Source of the DNA: Fervidobacterium gondwanense DSM 13020 | GTDB lineage: Bacteria > Thermotogota > Thermotogae > Thermotogales > Fervidobacteriaceae | Assembly: GCF_900143265.1 (NCBI RefSeq) | Contig: NZ_FRDJ01000002.1 | Coordinates: forward strand, 124,001 to 188,000 | Direction: 5' to 3' | Length of the DNA stretch: 64,000 nt | Shown here: piece after piece, positions 51,984 to 60,610 of the stretch | How positions within the stretch are numbered: position 1 is the first letter of the stretch | How the letters are laid out: the number at the start of each line of letters is the position of its first letter | Notes under the pieces: generated by a model | What the model was told of the DNA's origin: nothing | Database searches by the model: none | The model's input: only the letters and a program-made list of their open reading frames with translations | Position numbers and translations under genes: made by a program

Positions 51984-52442
51984 ATGGTTACCTTGATTTT
52001 CTCAATCATCTCATCCGTTCTGACTTTTTTCCTAACAAAGAACTACTTATCTTTTCTACTAATTCTACTTGGCGTATATTTCTTGATAAGAAAGAACGAA
52101 CGAGCTGAATCACTTGCAGGTTTAAATATGCTGCTTATAAGTGCTATGGCACTCTTCGGGAAATTCAAATTTTACGACGACACGCAAATATTCCTAATTA
52201 TAAGGGGTATATTCTTAATGTTTATTGGAACATTCTTAGTCATACTATATGACCTAATGAAGAAATGGTATTCTTTAATCCCAATGTTATTACTGACCGG
52301 AATGGGTATAGGTGCGATAGGATATCTGAGGTGGGGTATGAAAGGTTATTTCCTCGGACTTATTCTCATTCCGGTTATCATTCGTGAATATCACCTTCAG
52401 AAAAAGGCAACTGATGAGTTGAATAACATAAACAATAAATAA
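51984..52442 (+). CDS. Small membrane protein of unknown function
   Basis: This 152-residue protein has about four to five hydrophobic segments (around 2-16, 20-36, 45-58, 67-88, 95-112, 117-130) and a charged C-terminal tail ([18 protein letters not shown]). I see no motif that identifies it. It is encoded just before glmU with 22 bases between, and so may be co-transcribed with glmU-prs. Confidence 0.65.
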   Translation: MVTLIFSIISSVLTFFLTKNYLSFLLILLGVYFLIRKNERAESLAGLNMLLISAMALFGKFKFYDDTQIFLIIRGIFLMFIGTFLVILYDLMKKWYSLIPMLLLTGMGIGAIGYLRWGMKGYFLGLILIPVIIREYHLQKKATDELNNINNK

Positions 52443-52464
52443 ATTGGCAAAGAGGTGGGGTATA

Positions 52465-53823
52465 ATGAAGGTTCTCATACTTGCCGCTGGTCTAGGAAAA
52501 AGAATGAAGTCTAAGTACCCAAAGGTTGTTCACAAAATCCTCGGAAAACCGATGATAAATTGGGTTATTGACCTTGGAAAGAGATTTGGTGAAGTCGGTG
52601 TTGTTGTTGGTCACAAAGCAGAAATCGTTAAAGGATACTTACCGATGGATGTGCGAACATATCTTCAAGAACATCAGCTTGGCACAGGACACGCAGTAAT
52701 GTGTGCAAGGGAATTTATAGACGAAAATGATGATGTGTTAATTTTATACGGTGACGTGCCTCTTCTCAAGAGTGAAACGATAGAAAAGTTGAACGAAATA
52801 CATAAGAGTAGAAATGCTGATGTTACTGTACTTTCATTTATCGCTGACGACCCAACTGGGTACGGTAGAATAATCAGACAGGATGGAAGGATAAGGATTG
52901 TTGAGCACAAAGATGCTTCGGAAAGCGAAAAAGAGATAAAAGAAGTAAACAGCGGCATATATATATTCAAAGGAAACTTTCTTTTAGCAAATTTGGATAG
53001 ACTGAACAATAACAATGCACAGGGTGAATACTATCTAACTGATCTTGTAGGTTTGGCTCAAAATGCCGAGGCTTTAATCTTAGATGACCCAATCCAAGTT
53101 TCAGGCGTAAACGACAGAATCCAGCTCGCCCAGCTTGAAAGTATAGCAAAAGAGAGAATTCTCAACGAATTGATGCTCTCGGGTGTTACGATCGTTGATC
53201 CGCAATCGACGTTCATAAGTCCTGATGTAGTGATAGGTATGGACACTGTTGTCCATCCATTTACCATTATAGAAGGCAAGACAACAATAGGTGAAGATTG
53301 TGAAATAGGTCCATACACGAGAATTATCGATTCGGAAATAGGAAATAAAGTGAAAGTTATGAGATCCGAACTTGAAGGTGTGAAGATAGAAAACAACGTC
53401 TCGGTCGGGCCATTTGCCCGATTGAGAGAAGGAACTGTGCTTAAAGAAAATGTGAAGATAGGTAATTTCGTTGAAACGAAGAAATCCATAATCGGCAAGA
53501 ATTCAAAGGCGCAACACCTGACATACCTCGGTGACGCAACTGTTGGAGAAGACGTAAATGTTGGGGCTGGTACAATAACTTGCAACTACGATGGATATAA
53601 AAAGTATCCGACACATATAAAGGATAAAGCGTTTATTGGTAGCAATTCATCACTCGTTGCGCCTGTCACAATTGGTTCAGGGGCAATCGTTGGTGCTGGA
53701 TCTGTTATCACTGAGGATGTTCCTGACGATTCATTAGCACTTGGAAGAGCGAGACAGACAATCAAGGAAGGTTGGGCAAAACAAAAGAGGGAGGCTATGG
53801 AGAATGCAGATAACAAGAAATGA
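52465..53823 (+). CDS. glmU: Bifunctional GlmU: GlcNAc-1-P uridyltransferase / glucosamine-1-P acetyltransferase
   Basis: This 452-residue enzyme makes UDP-GlcNAc for peptidoglycan. The N-terminal pyrophosphorylase domain has [39 protein letters not shown] and EVNSGIYIF. The C-terminal left-handed beta-helix (residues about 250-430) has many hexapeptide repeats and the acetyltransferase block [23 protein letters not shown] 52465 follows AGAGGTGGGG. Its end overlaps prs by 20 bases. Confidence 0.96.
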   Translation: MKVLILAAGLGKRMKSKYPKVVHKILGKPMINWVIDLGKRFGEVGVVVGHKAEIVKGYLPMDVRTYLQEHQLGTGHAVMCAREFIDENDDVLILYGDVPLLKSETIEKLNEIHKSRNADVTVLSFIADDPTGYGRIIRQDGRIRIVEHKDASESEKEIKEVNSGIYIFKGNFLLANLDRLNNNNAQGEYYLTDLVGLAQNAEALILDDPIQVSGVNDRIQLAQLESIAKERILNELMLSGVTIVDPQSTFISPDVVIGMDTVVHPFTIIEGKTTIGEDCEIGPYTRIIDSEIGNKVKVMRSELEGVKIENNVSVGPFARLREGTVLKENVKIGNFVETKKSIIGKNSKAQHLTYLGDATVGEDVNVGAGTITCNYDGYKKYPTHIKDKAFIGSNSSLVAPVTIGSGAIVGAGSVITEDVPDDSLALGRARQTIKEGWAKQKREAMENADNKK

Positions 53824-54751
53824 AATGAAAATTTTCTCAGGAAATGCGAACAGAGTCTTGGCTGAAAAGGTTGCAAGTTACATTGGAATGCGACTTGGCG
53901 ATATTACCGTTGGCAAATTTGCAGACGGGGAAATAAACGTAAGAATAGAAGAAACGGTCCGCGGCCACGACGTCTTTGTTATTCAACCAACATGCCCTCC
54001 AGTTAATGAGAACTTAATGGAGTTACTCATTATGATAGATGCATTTAAACGAGCGTCAGCAAACAGCGTTGCAGTCGTAATGCCTTATTACGGGTACGCA
54101 AGGCAAGACAGGAAAGCCAAAGGACGAGACCCAATCACTGCTAAACTCGTAGCCAACCTTATTACCGTTGCCGGTGCAACAAGAATAATGACCGTTGACT
54201 TGCATGCAGAACAAGTTCAGGGGTTCTTTGACATACCAGTTGACAACTTGTGGAGCTTCCCAGTTTTTCTGGAAACTTTGAATAAGGACGGCTTACTTAA
54301 CGAAGATGCCGTTATAGTTTCGCCAGATGTTGGTGGTGTGAAACGTGCCAGACAGATTGCTGAGAAAGTTGGTTTACCATTGGCGATATTGGATAAGAGA
54401 AGACCAAAAGATAACGTCGCAGAAATACTCAATATTATAGGTGATGTAAGTGGAAGAACTGCTATAATTGTCGACGACATCGTTGATACTGCAAGATCTC
54501 TTGTTGAAGGTGCGAACGCAATTAAGAATGCTGGTGCAAGTAGGGTTGTTGCTTGTATAACACATCCAGTGCTTTCTTCGGGTGCTGTTGAAAGAATAGA
54601 GAATTCGAGTATTGAAAAGATTTATATTAGTGATACAATATATCATCAGAGTCTTCCGAAAAAATTCTACATTGTTTCCGTTGCACCACTTCTTGGAGAG
54701 GCTATTATACGTGTAAGAAAGAATCTATCTGTAAGCATACTTTTTAAATGA
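53804..54751 (+). CDS. prs: Ribose-phosphate pyrophosphokinase
   Basis: This 315-residue enzyme makes PRPP from ribose-5-phosphate and ATP for nucleotide and amino-acid synthesis. It has [58 protein letters not shown] and the PRPP loop [19 protein letters not shown] 53804 lies within the glmU end, the usual glmU-prs arrangement. Confidence 0.96.
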   Translation: MQITRNEMKIFSGNANRVLAEKVASYIGMRLGDITVGKFADGEINVRIEETVRGHDVFVIQPTCPPVNENLMELLIMIDAFKRASANSVAVVMPYYGYARQDRKAKGRDPITAKLVANLITVAGATRIMTVDLHAEQVQGFFDIPVDNLWSFPVFLETLNKDGLLNEDAVIVSPDVGGVKRARQIAEKVGLPLAILDKRRPKDNVAEILNIIGDVSGRTAIIVDDIVDTARSLVEGANAIKNAGASRVVACITHPVLSSGAVERIENSSIEKIYISDTIYHQSLPKKFYIVSVAPLLGEAIIRVRKNLSVSILFK

Positions 54752-54808
54752 TGAAAAATAAAGAATAAAATAAAAACCTTAAAAAAAGAAAAAAAGGAGG
54801 TATTCGAC

Positions 54809-55465
54809 ATGGAGCACGTAGTTAACGCGCAGCTTAGGTCGGTAGTAGGAAAAAAGCGCGCAGTCAGAAGATTGAGAGCACAGGGCGTCATTCCAGCGAT
54901 AGCCTACGGTCCTGGAGTTGAAAAACCATTGAACTTGACGCTCAAGAAGGCTGATTTTATGAAACTTTTTAAAGAAGTTTCCGAATCAACACCTCTCACA
55001 CTTGTTGTGAATGACGAGAGCGGAAAAGAAGTATTGAAGCACATGGCATTCATTAAAATGGTACAGTACGACAAAGTAACTGATGAAGTTAAACATATCG
55101 ACTTTTACATTCCAGAAGCTCACCACAAAATGAAAATCAACGTTCCAGTACACTTCATTGGCAAGGCTATTGGTGTTGAAAAAGGTGGAATACTGGAAGT
55201 TGTACACCACGAAGTTGTTGTTGAAGCACTCCCAGACAGAATTCCAGAAGTTATAGAAATCGATGTTGCTAACCTTGGCCTTGGTGAAAGTATAAGAGTA
55301 AAAGACGTAAAACTTCCGGAAGGCGTTAAAATTGATATGGAACCAGAAGATGTTCTTGTTACAGTAGTAGTTCCAAGAGGTCTTGAAGTTGAGGAAACAA
55401 CAGCAACAACAGAAAGTGTAGAACCAGAAGTGCTGAAGAAAGGTAAGAAGGAAGAGGAAGAATAA
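54809..55465 (+). CDS. rplY: 50S ribosomal protein L25 (Ctc/TL5 type)
   Basis: This 218-residue protein is the long, two-domain L25 form. The N-domain (VGKKRAVRRLRAQGVIPAIA, YGPGVEKPL) binds 5S rRNA, and the C-terminal beta domain has VPVHFIGKAIGVEKGGIL and HHEVVVEALP, ending in an acidic tail. GGAGGTATTC precedes the ATG. glmU-prs-ctc-pth is a common bacterial order. Confidence 0.95.
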   Translation: MEHVVNAQLRSVVGKKRAVRRLRAQGVIPAIAYGPGVEKPLNLTLKKADFMKLFKEVSESTPLTLVVNDESGKEVLKHMAFIKMVQYDKVTDEVKHIDFYIPEAHHKMKINVPVHFIGKAIGVEKGGILEVVHHEVVVEALPDRIPEVIEIDVANLGLGESIRVKDVKLPEGVKIDMEPEDVLVTVVVPRGLEVEETTATTESVEPEVLKKGKKEEEE

Positions 55466-55511
55466 GAATAAGAGAATTATACCCGAAGATTTTGAAATAA
55501 AAAAGACTGTA

Positions 55512-55537
55512 AAAAGTCCCCCGAATGGGGGACTTTT
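55512..55537 (+). terminator. Intrinsic terminator between rplY and pth
   Basis: AAAAGTCCCCC pairs with GGGGGACTTTT around GAAT, 47 bases after the L25 stop and 42 bases before pth. pth would need read-through or a promoter of its own, which I do not see clearly. Confidence 0.8.
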
Positions 55538-55578
55538 CTAACAAGGAAAACAAATTTGTGAGAGGTGCAGAAATTAAG

Positions 55579-56109
55579 ATGATAATAATAGGACTTGGAA
55601 ATCCGGGTGAAAAATACGAGAATACACGTCATAATGTCGGATTCATGGTACTCGATAAATTGTCTAAATCATGGAAAAGGGGACCCAACTATCTATATTC
55701 TGATATAAACATCTTTGGCGAAAAAGTAAGACTTGTGAAACCTACAACGTACATGAACTTAAGTGGAGAGGTCTTTAAATATTTACCGCATGATGATATA
55801 ATTGTGGTGTATGACGACCTTGATCTACCACTTGGGAGGATAAGGATCAGAAAGAATGGTAGTGCTGGTGGACATAACGGTATTAAATCCATAATATCGT
55901 TTATTGGTCAAGATTTTCCGAGGATAAGAATAGGAATTGGACCAAAACCACAAGATGTTGATGCAGCTGACTACGTACTCTCAAATTTCAGCCAAGAAGA
56001 ATTCGAAAAATTGGAAAAAGTTATGGAACTTACGATCGAAGCCATAAAAAGTATAATCTCTGAAGGTATAGATAAGGCTATGAATAAGTATAACTCTGCA
56101 ACGGTATAG
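55579..56109 (+). CDS. pth: Peptidyl-tRNA hydrolase
   Basis: This 176-residue enzyme recycles peptidyl-tRNA released prematurely. It has IIIGLGNPGEKYENTRHNVGF with the catalytic His, TTYMNLSGEVF, VVYDDLDLPLGRIRIRKNGS with the Asp, and GGHNGIKSI. ATG 55579 gives the canonical N-terminus; AGAGGTG lies 11 bases upstream. Confidence 0.95.
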   Translation: MIIIGLGNPGEKYENTRHNVGFMVLDKLSKSWKRGPNYLYSDINIFGEKVRLVKPTTYMNLSGEVFKYLPHDDIIVVYDDLDLPLGRIRIRKNGSAGGHNGIKSIISFIGQDFPRIRIGIGPKPQDVDAADYVLSNFSQEEFEKLEKVMELTIEAIKSIISEGIDKAMNKYNSATV

Positions 56110-56131
56110 AGGCCAGAAGGTGATAGATGTT

Positions 56132-56587
56132 ATGACTAATGAAAAAGACGTTAAGTGTACAAGGTGTGGAAGTAGAGCACAAATTTCACAGAAGGTATAC
56201 GTAGATGGTACTTACAAGATAATATCTTACTGCAAGAAGTGTGTAAGTGAAATTTTCTCATTTGAAAGTGAGAAATTCACTCGAGCGGGGATTCAAACGA
56301 TTGTCTCTCACAAAAAGCTCATGGAAGAATCCCCCGCGAAAAACAAGAAATTCGAATTTTCGTTAGAATTCCTTTATTCAGAGCAACCGAGTACAATCCA
56401 GCTAACTATGTTTCCAAGAGATGCTAACTTGTATGGAAAAATTGTATCTGATATAGAAGGCAGAAGGTTGACTTTACTTGAGCATAAATTAAGCAAAGCT
56501 ATCAGAAAAGAAGATTATGAGAAAGCGAAAAAGCTCAAAAAAATGATAGATGAAATAAACAGAAAATTAAAGCAACAGCCCTGGTGA
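56132..56587 (+). CDS. McsA-like protein with one CxxC-CxxC zinc site and UVR motif
   Basis: This 151-residue protein has a zinc-ribbon-like N-terminus (CTRCG at residues about 8-12 and CKKC about 35-38) and a C-terminal UvrB/UvrC (UVR) motif (HKLSKAIRKEDYEKAKKLKKM). McsA, the activator of the arginine kinase McsB, normally has two such zinc sites, so this is a reduced version. No McsB or ClpC gene is adjacent. An unlinked regulatory or scaffold role is possible. Its stop lies inside the terminator hairpin. Confidence 0.75.
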   Translation: MTNEKDVKCTRCGSRAQISQKVYVDGTYKIISYCKKCVSEIFSFESEKFTRAGIQTIVSHKKLMEESPAKNKKFEFSLEFLYSEQPSTIQLTMFPRDANLYGKIVSDIEGRRLTLLEHKLSKAIRKEDYEKAKKLKKMIDEINRKLKQQPW

Positions 56588-56608
56588 TACTTCCGGGCTG
56601 TTGTTTTT
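56573..56608. terminator. Intrinsic terminator overlapping the McsA-like stop codon
   Basis: CAACAGCCC pairs with GGGCTGTTG across a 13-nt loop and is followed by TTTTTAAT on the plus strand. The minus-strand exit is weaker but may serve the converging permease gene. Confidence 0.75.
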
Positions 56609-56610
56609 AA

Positions 56611-57339
56611 TCATAAAATATAGTTGAGAGCTGATAGAATCATCATTATTGCGACGACAATCCTTATTATTTTCTTTGTTACCATCATATTCAAATAAGA
56701 ACCTATATATCCTCCAAAGAATGCCCCAATTCCTAAGATTAACCCCGGTAATAATTCAATCTTGCTCTTAAAAGAGAAAATAGCCAATGAGAACACAGTA
56801 AAAAGTAATGTTAGGAATATCTTTATTGCGTTAGCTTTCCTTATATCAAACCCCTCTAACATAGTTAGAGCGTATATCAAGAAAAAACCAACACCCGCTT
56901 GGATATATCCACCGTATATCCCTATAAGAAAGAATACAAGAAAACTAACAACCCTATTTGATTTAGATTTTCGCCCTTCTTCCCATATTTTCGGAGAAAA
57001 CAAAACAAAATATGACATGATCAAAAATAGAATACCAACGCTTAATTTGACAACATTCTCTGGTAAACTCAGAACTGTCAAAGTTCCGCATATTGCTCCA
57101 AGAACAGTTGGAATTGAAACGAAAATAATATCATTTAGCCTAATCTCTTTTCTTCTAAAAAAACTCCAAGTAGCAGATATATTTTGTAGCAGTATTCCAA
57201 TTCTATTTGTTCCATTGGCAACTGTTGTAGATAGTCCATAAAATCCTAGTACAGGAAGTGTAAGAAAAGATCCGCCACCTGCTAACACGTTGATGACACC
57301 TGCAAACAAGCCAGCGAGAAAAAGCAATAACTCGGCCAT
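56611..57339 (-). CDS. TauE/SafE family anion permease
   Basis: This 242-residue protein has about seven membrane helices and the repeated TauE motif (GLFAGVINVLAGGGSFLTLP near the start; GIYGGYIQAGVGFFLIYALT at about 145). The family exports sulfite or organosulfonates, but the substrate is not visible here. ATG 57339 is shared by one base with the stop of the M42 gene (TGATG), so translation is coupled. Confidence 0.87.
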   Translation of the reverse strand: MAELLLFLAGLFAGVINVLAGGGSFLTLPVLGFYGLSTTVANGTNRIGILLQNISATWSFFRRKEIRLNDIIFVSIPTVLGAICGTLTVLSLPENVVKLSVGILFLIMSYFVLFSPKIWEEGRKSKSNRVVSFLVFFLIGIYGGYIQAGVGFFLIYALTMLEGFDIRKANAIKIFLTLLFTVFSLAIFSFKSKIELLPGLILGIGAFFGGYIGSYLNMMVTKKIIRIVVAIMMILSALNYIL

Positions 57340-58358
57340 CAGTACACCTCCAAAAACTTCTTTAACAGTCGGATAAGATTCCACAAATCTGTTAAACTTA
57401 TCATCTCAACCTGTGAATGCAAATATCTAACTGGGACGCTTAGCGCTATCATCGGCACACCTTTCTCAACGAACACACTTGCATCGTTTCCACCGCCCGT
57501 AGCACCGATTTGAATTGGAATACCGTTATCTTTTGCAATTGAGATCATATACCGAACATATTCAACATCAGAAATTGAGCTGTTGTCAAGAGCTCTAATG
57601 ACTGGACCTTTACCAAGTTCAATGTGCCTGTTCTGTTTACTACAACATGCAAAAGAATCGACTGCGATTGCCACATCGGGAGAATAATTGGTTGCCAGTG
57701 CTTTTGCGCCTCTTAGTCCAACTTCTTCTTGAACGGTCCACGCAAAAACTACTTTTGATTTGTTAGAAAACCCTCTTGAACATTCAACTAACGTGTAACA
57801 TCCAAATCTATCATCCAAACTCCTCATCGCGATGTAATCATTATTCAAGATAGCATAATGCTTTTTAAATACCGCATAGTCCATCACGTCGATACCTAAT
57901 TTTAAAACTTCGTCTTTGCTTTTTGCACCAACATCAATTACCTTATCAAAGTTGACTCCGTCCGCTTTCAGATGTGGTGGCACTGCTCCAATCACACCGG
58001 GGATCACACCGCCTCTTGTTATAATCTCAACAAACGAGCCTTGAATTGCATCTTCGATAATTCCACCGACATTTCTCACTTCAAGTTTTCCATCTTCTCT
58101 TACACTTGTTATATAGAAACCTATCTCGTCCATATGTGCCATAATTAGTATCTCTTTATGATTTTCGGTTCCAAACTTTTCATAGAGTAAATTCCCAATC
58201 TTGTCTGTCTTTAACTGGCCGTTTTCTACTCTTAGTAATTTTGAGATCTCGTTTCTAACATTCTCCTCTCTCCCTGATACCCCGGGAACGCTACAAAGTG
58301 CGATTAAATCTTCCACATTCACATCTACTGAACTACCTGCTGAAAAGCTTGATAACAT
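57339..58358 (-). CDS. M42 family aminopeptidase
   Basis: This 339-residue dinuclear metallopeptidase has IMAHMDEIGFYIT, RSLDDRFGCYTLVE, WTVQEEVGLRGAK and AVDSF; RYLHSQVEM supplies the last His. These match the metal ligands and general base of M42 enzymes, which form dodecameric shells and trim peptides in thermophiles. The original 'endoglucanase' label of the family is outdated. ATG 58358 follows GGGGGGAGTGAT. Confidence 0.92.
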   Translation of the reverse strand: MLSSFSAGSSVDVNVEDLIALCSVPGVSGREENVRNEISKLLRVENGQLKTDKIGNLLYEKFGTENHKEILIMAHMDEIGFYITSVREDGKLEVRNVGGIIEDAIQGSFVEIITRGGVIPGVIGAVPPHLKADGVNFDKVIDVGAKSKDEVLKLGIDVMDYAVFKKHYAILNNDYIAMRSLDDRFGCYTLVECSRGFSNKSKVVFAWTVQEEVGLRGAKALATNYSPDVAIAVDSFACCSKQNRHIELGKGPVIRALDNSSISDVEYVRYMISIAKDNGIPIQIGATGGGNDASVFVEKGVPMIALSVPVRYLHSQVEMISLTDLWNLIRLLKKFLEVY

Positions 58359-58466
58359 AACATCACTCCCCCCAATTCGAAATGAAAACCGCTTCTTATA
58401 AATAAAGTATATCATAAAACTTATTCGTAATGCTAAGTTATCCCGGATACAAATAAATTTTTTCTA

Positions 58467-58506
58467 TTGACAAAAATTTTGGTATAGTATAAAATATTTT
58501 TGTCAA
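58467..58506 (+). promoter_or_regulatory. Promoter with 11-bp inverted repeat, candidate operator
   Basis: TTGACA (58467-58472) and TAAAAT (58490-58495) are 17 bases apart. The perfect inverted repeat TTGACAAAAAT (58467-58477) and ATTTTTGTCAA (58496-58506) brackets the -35 and the sequence just after the -10. A dimeric repressor or a stem in DNA/RNA is plausible. Confidence 0.65.
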
Positions 58507-58534
58507 AAACCAAATAAAATGTGGAGGGATAGTT

Positions 58535-59806
58535 ATGGGTGGTCGTGATGATATTTACAAGTATGAGAAAAGAAACCTTTCACTGATTATTAGCGGGAGG
58601 TTTGAATCGTTAATAGGCGCTGCGGCATTAATGGTTGCGATGCCACTGTATATACTTGATAAGACAGGTTCCGGTATGATGATGGGGATATTTACCCTTC
58701 TTGGTATTCTCCCCAGACTGATAATAACACCATTTGGTGGCGTTATCGGTGATAGGATAAACAGAAAGCATATAATGGTGATCCTTGATGAACTTCGCGG
58801 AATCTTGCTCTTAATAATGTACCTTCTTGCTTTGTCCAATAAACTCTCTATACCGTTGTTGTTATTCTTCAGAGCGGTTCTGTCTTTTTTTGATGGACTA
58901 TTCGACGGACCAACAGGTGCTATGTTTGGTGATGTTGTTAGGAAAGAAAACTTGAAACGTGCTACATCACTGAATGCAATGGCTAATAGTGTAGCAAACA
59001 TTATAGGTCCTATAGTAGGTTCAATGCTTTACGGGTATTACGGTTTTGCAAACGTTCTCATTCTCACGGGCTTGTTATACGTTTTCTCTGGAATTACCGA
59101 GTTGTTCATAATCTATAATCATTCTAGAAGAGAAGGCAAGTTGAACTTCTTAAAAGATTTAGTTGAAGGGATTAAATTTGTCAAGGATAATAATGGATTG
59201 AGATTTCTCTTTACGTTCGCAATTGTCATAAACTTTTTAATGTCTTCGCTTTTCAGTGTTGTCTGGCCATATTTATTAAGAACCGTTTGGAAATTTTCGT
59301 CTAACCAATTCGGTTCGTTCCAGGTTTTTGGAACGCTTGGAGCATTGGTTGGAAACATTGCCATAATGTTTTTCCTTCATAAATTTAGTTCAAAACTTCT
59401 GATTTCCTCTGGATTACTCATTCAACAAACAACAACGTTAATTTTCTCGTTTATGATAATGCCATTTTTCGGGTTTAACAATCCTCAGCTGTATATCATA
59501 AATTCCATAGGCGTCTTCATCTTCAGCTTCTTTAACGTACTTGTTAACATCCCAATAAACGCAAATCTGCAGTTGTTGGTTCCATCTGAGCTGCGTTCAC
59601 GAGTTTTCTCGGTCCTGTCTTTCCTCGCAACTGGTAGTGTACCGATATCTTCCATGTTATACGGCTACTTAATAGATAGAATCAGTCCATTTTGGCTCTT
59701 TCTTGGTGTGAATATTATATCTACTGTTGTTGTTGTAATATTCTTACTCACAGCACCGAAAGAAGCTTATGAACCCGTTCCGCATGATTCAACAGCTGTT
59801 GTTTAA
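58535..59806 (+). CDS. Major facilitator superfamily transporter
   Basis: This 423-residue protein has about 12 membrane helices with the MFS loop GGVIGDRINRKHIM near residue 68 and RAVLSFFDGLFDGPTGAMFGD. It resembles the drug/enterobactin-exporter branch (MFS_3). The substrate is unknown. GGAGGGAT precedes the ATG. Its promoter carries an unusually long inverted repeat, so expression is probably controlled. Confidence 0.88.
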   Translation: MGGRDDIYKYEKRNLSLIISGRFESLIGAAALMVAMPLYILDKTGSGMMMGIFTLLGILPRLIITPFGGVIGDRINRKHIMVILDELRGILLLIMYLLALSNKLSIPLLLFFRAVLSFFDGLFDGPTGAMFGDVVRKENLKRATSLNAMANSVANIIGPIVGSMLYGYYGFANVLILTGLLYVFSGITELFIIYNHSRREGKLNFLKDLVEGIKFVKDNNGLRFLFTFAIVINFLMSSLFSVVWPYLLRTVWKFSSNQFGSFQVFGTLGALVGNIAIMFFLHKFSSKLLISSGLLIQQTTTLIFSFMIMPFFGFNNPQLYIINSIGVFIFSFFNVLVNIPINANLQLLVPSELRSRVFSVLSFLATGSVPISSMLYGYLIDRISPFWLFLGVNIISTVVVVIFLLTAPKEAYEPVPHDSTAVV

Positions 59807-59814
59807 TAAAAATA

Positions 59815-59823
59815 TGTTATAAT
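59815..59823 (+). promoter_or_regulatory. Extended -10 promoter for the ZIP transporter
   Basis: TGTTATAAT is an extended -10 immediately after the MFS stop codon. No -35 at the normal distance is visible. Confidence 0.55.
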
Positions 59824-59851
59824 ACTAAGTGAATTTACTGAAGCTAAAGGA

Positions 59852-60601
59852 GTGGTCGTTATCTCTGACTTTGTGCGTGGAGTGGTACTTAGTTCACTTG
59901 CTGGAATTACAACAGTTGTAGGGGCTATTCCTTTGCTAGTTTTTCATAAGCATTTTGGCGAAAAATTGATAGATGCACTATTAGGTATGGCTGCCGGAAT
60001 AATGCTGGCTGCCAGTGCTTTTAGTCTAGCCGGTCCGGCGTTAGAAATTGGCGGAGGCATTAGATTCTCTGTTGGTTTCCTGCTTGGAGCATTATTAGTT
60101 GACCTTTTCGACAAATTTTCACCGCACGAACATTTTCTCAAAGGCCATGAAGGAGCTGAACTAAGAAGGTTGGCAAAAATATGGCTTTTTGTAATAGCCA
60201 TAACTATTCATAATTTTCCAGAAGGAATGGCTGTTGGGATTAGTGGCTACACTCCCGAAGCGATAGACGTGGCCATTGCGATAGGTGCTCAGAATATTCC
60301 AGAAGGTGCAGCAACGATGGTTGCTTTGATGAACGCTGGGTATTCTGTAAGAACGTCGCTTCTTGTTACGCTTCTTACTGGTATTGTCGAAGTAATTGGT
60401 GGTATTTTCGGCGCTGGTTTGATATTGATAAGCCAAAAGCTTTTACCATACATGCTTGCCTTCGCCGCAGGTGCTATGGTTTTCGTTGTTAGCGATGAGG
60501 TCATACCAGAAACTCATTTGAGGGGCAATGAAAGGCTCTCGACATACTTTTTGATATTCGGTTTTTTAGTAATGTCTGTTCTTGATGTTTTATTAGGATA
60601 G
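59852..60601 (+). CDS. ZIP family metal transporter (GufA-like)
   Basis: This protein of about 249 residues has eight membrane helices and both ZIP signatures: HNFPEGMAVGISG in one helix and QNIPEGAATMVAL in the next, whose His/Asn/Gln/Glu residues form the metal path. It imports Zn2+ or a related divalent metal. The start is uncertain. The AAAGGAG site ends inside the first GTG (59852), leaving no spacing. The ATC at 59861 lies at a good distance, while the next NTG (59873) is 20 bases away. Coordinates use the GTG. Confidence 0.88.
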   Translation: MVVISDFVRGVVLSSLAGITTVVGAIPLLVFHKHFGEKLIDALLGMAAGIMLAASAFSLAGPALEIGGGIRFSVGFLLGALLVDLFDKFSPHEHFLKGHEGAELRRLAKIWLFVIAITIHNFPEGMAVGISGYTPEAIDVAIAIGAQNIPEGAATMVALMNAGYSVRTSLLVTLLTGIVEVIGGIFGAGLILISQKLLPYMLAFAAGAMVFVVSDEVIPETHLRGNERLSTYFLIFGFLVMSVLDVLLG

Positions 60602-60610
60602 AGTCGTTTA

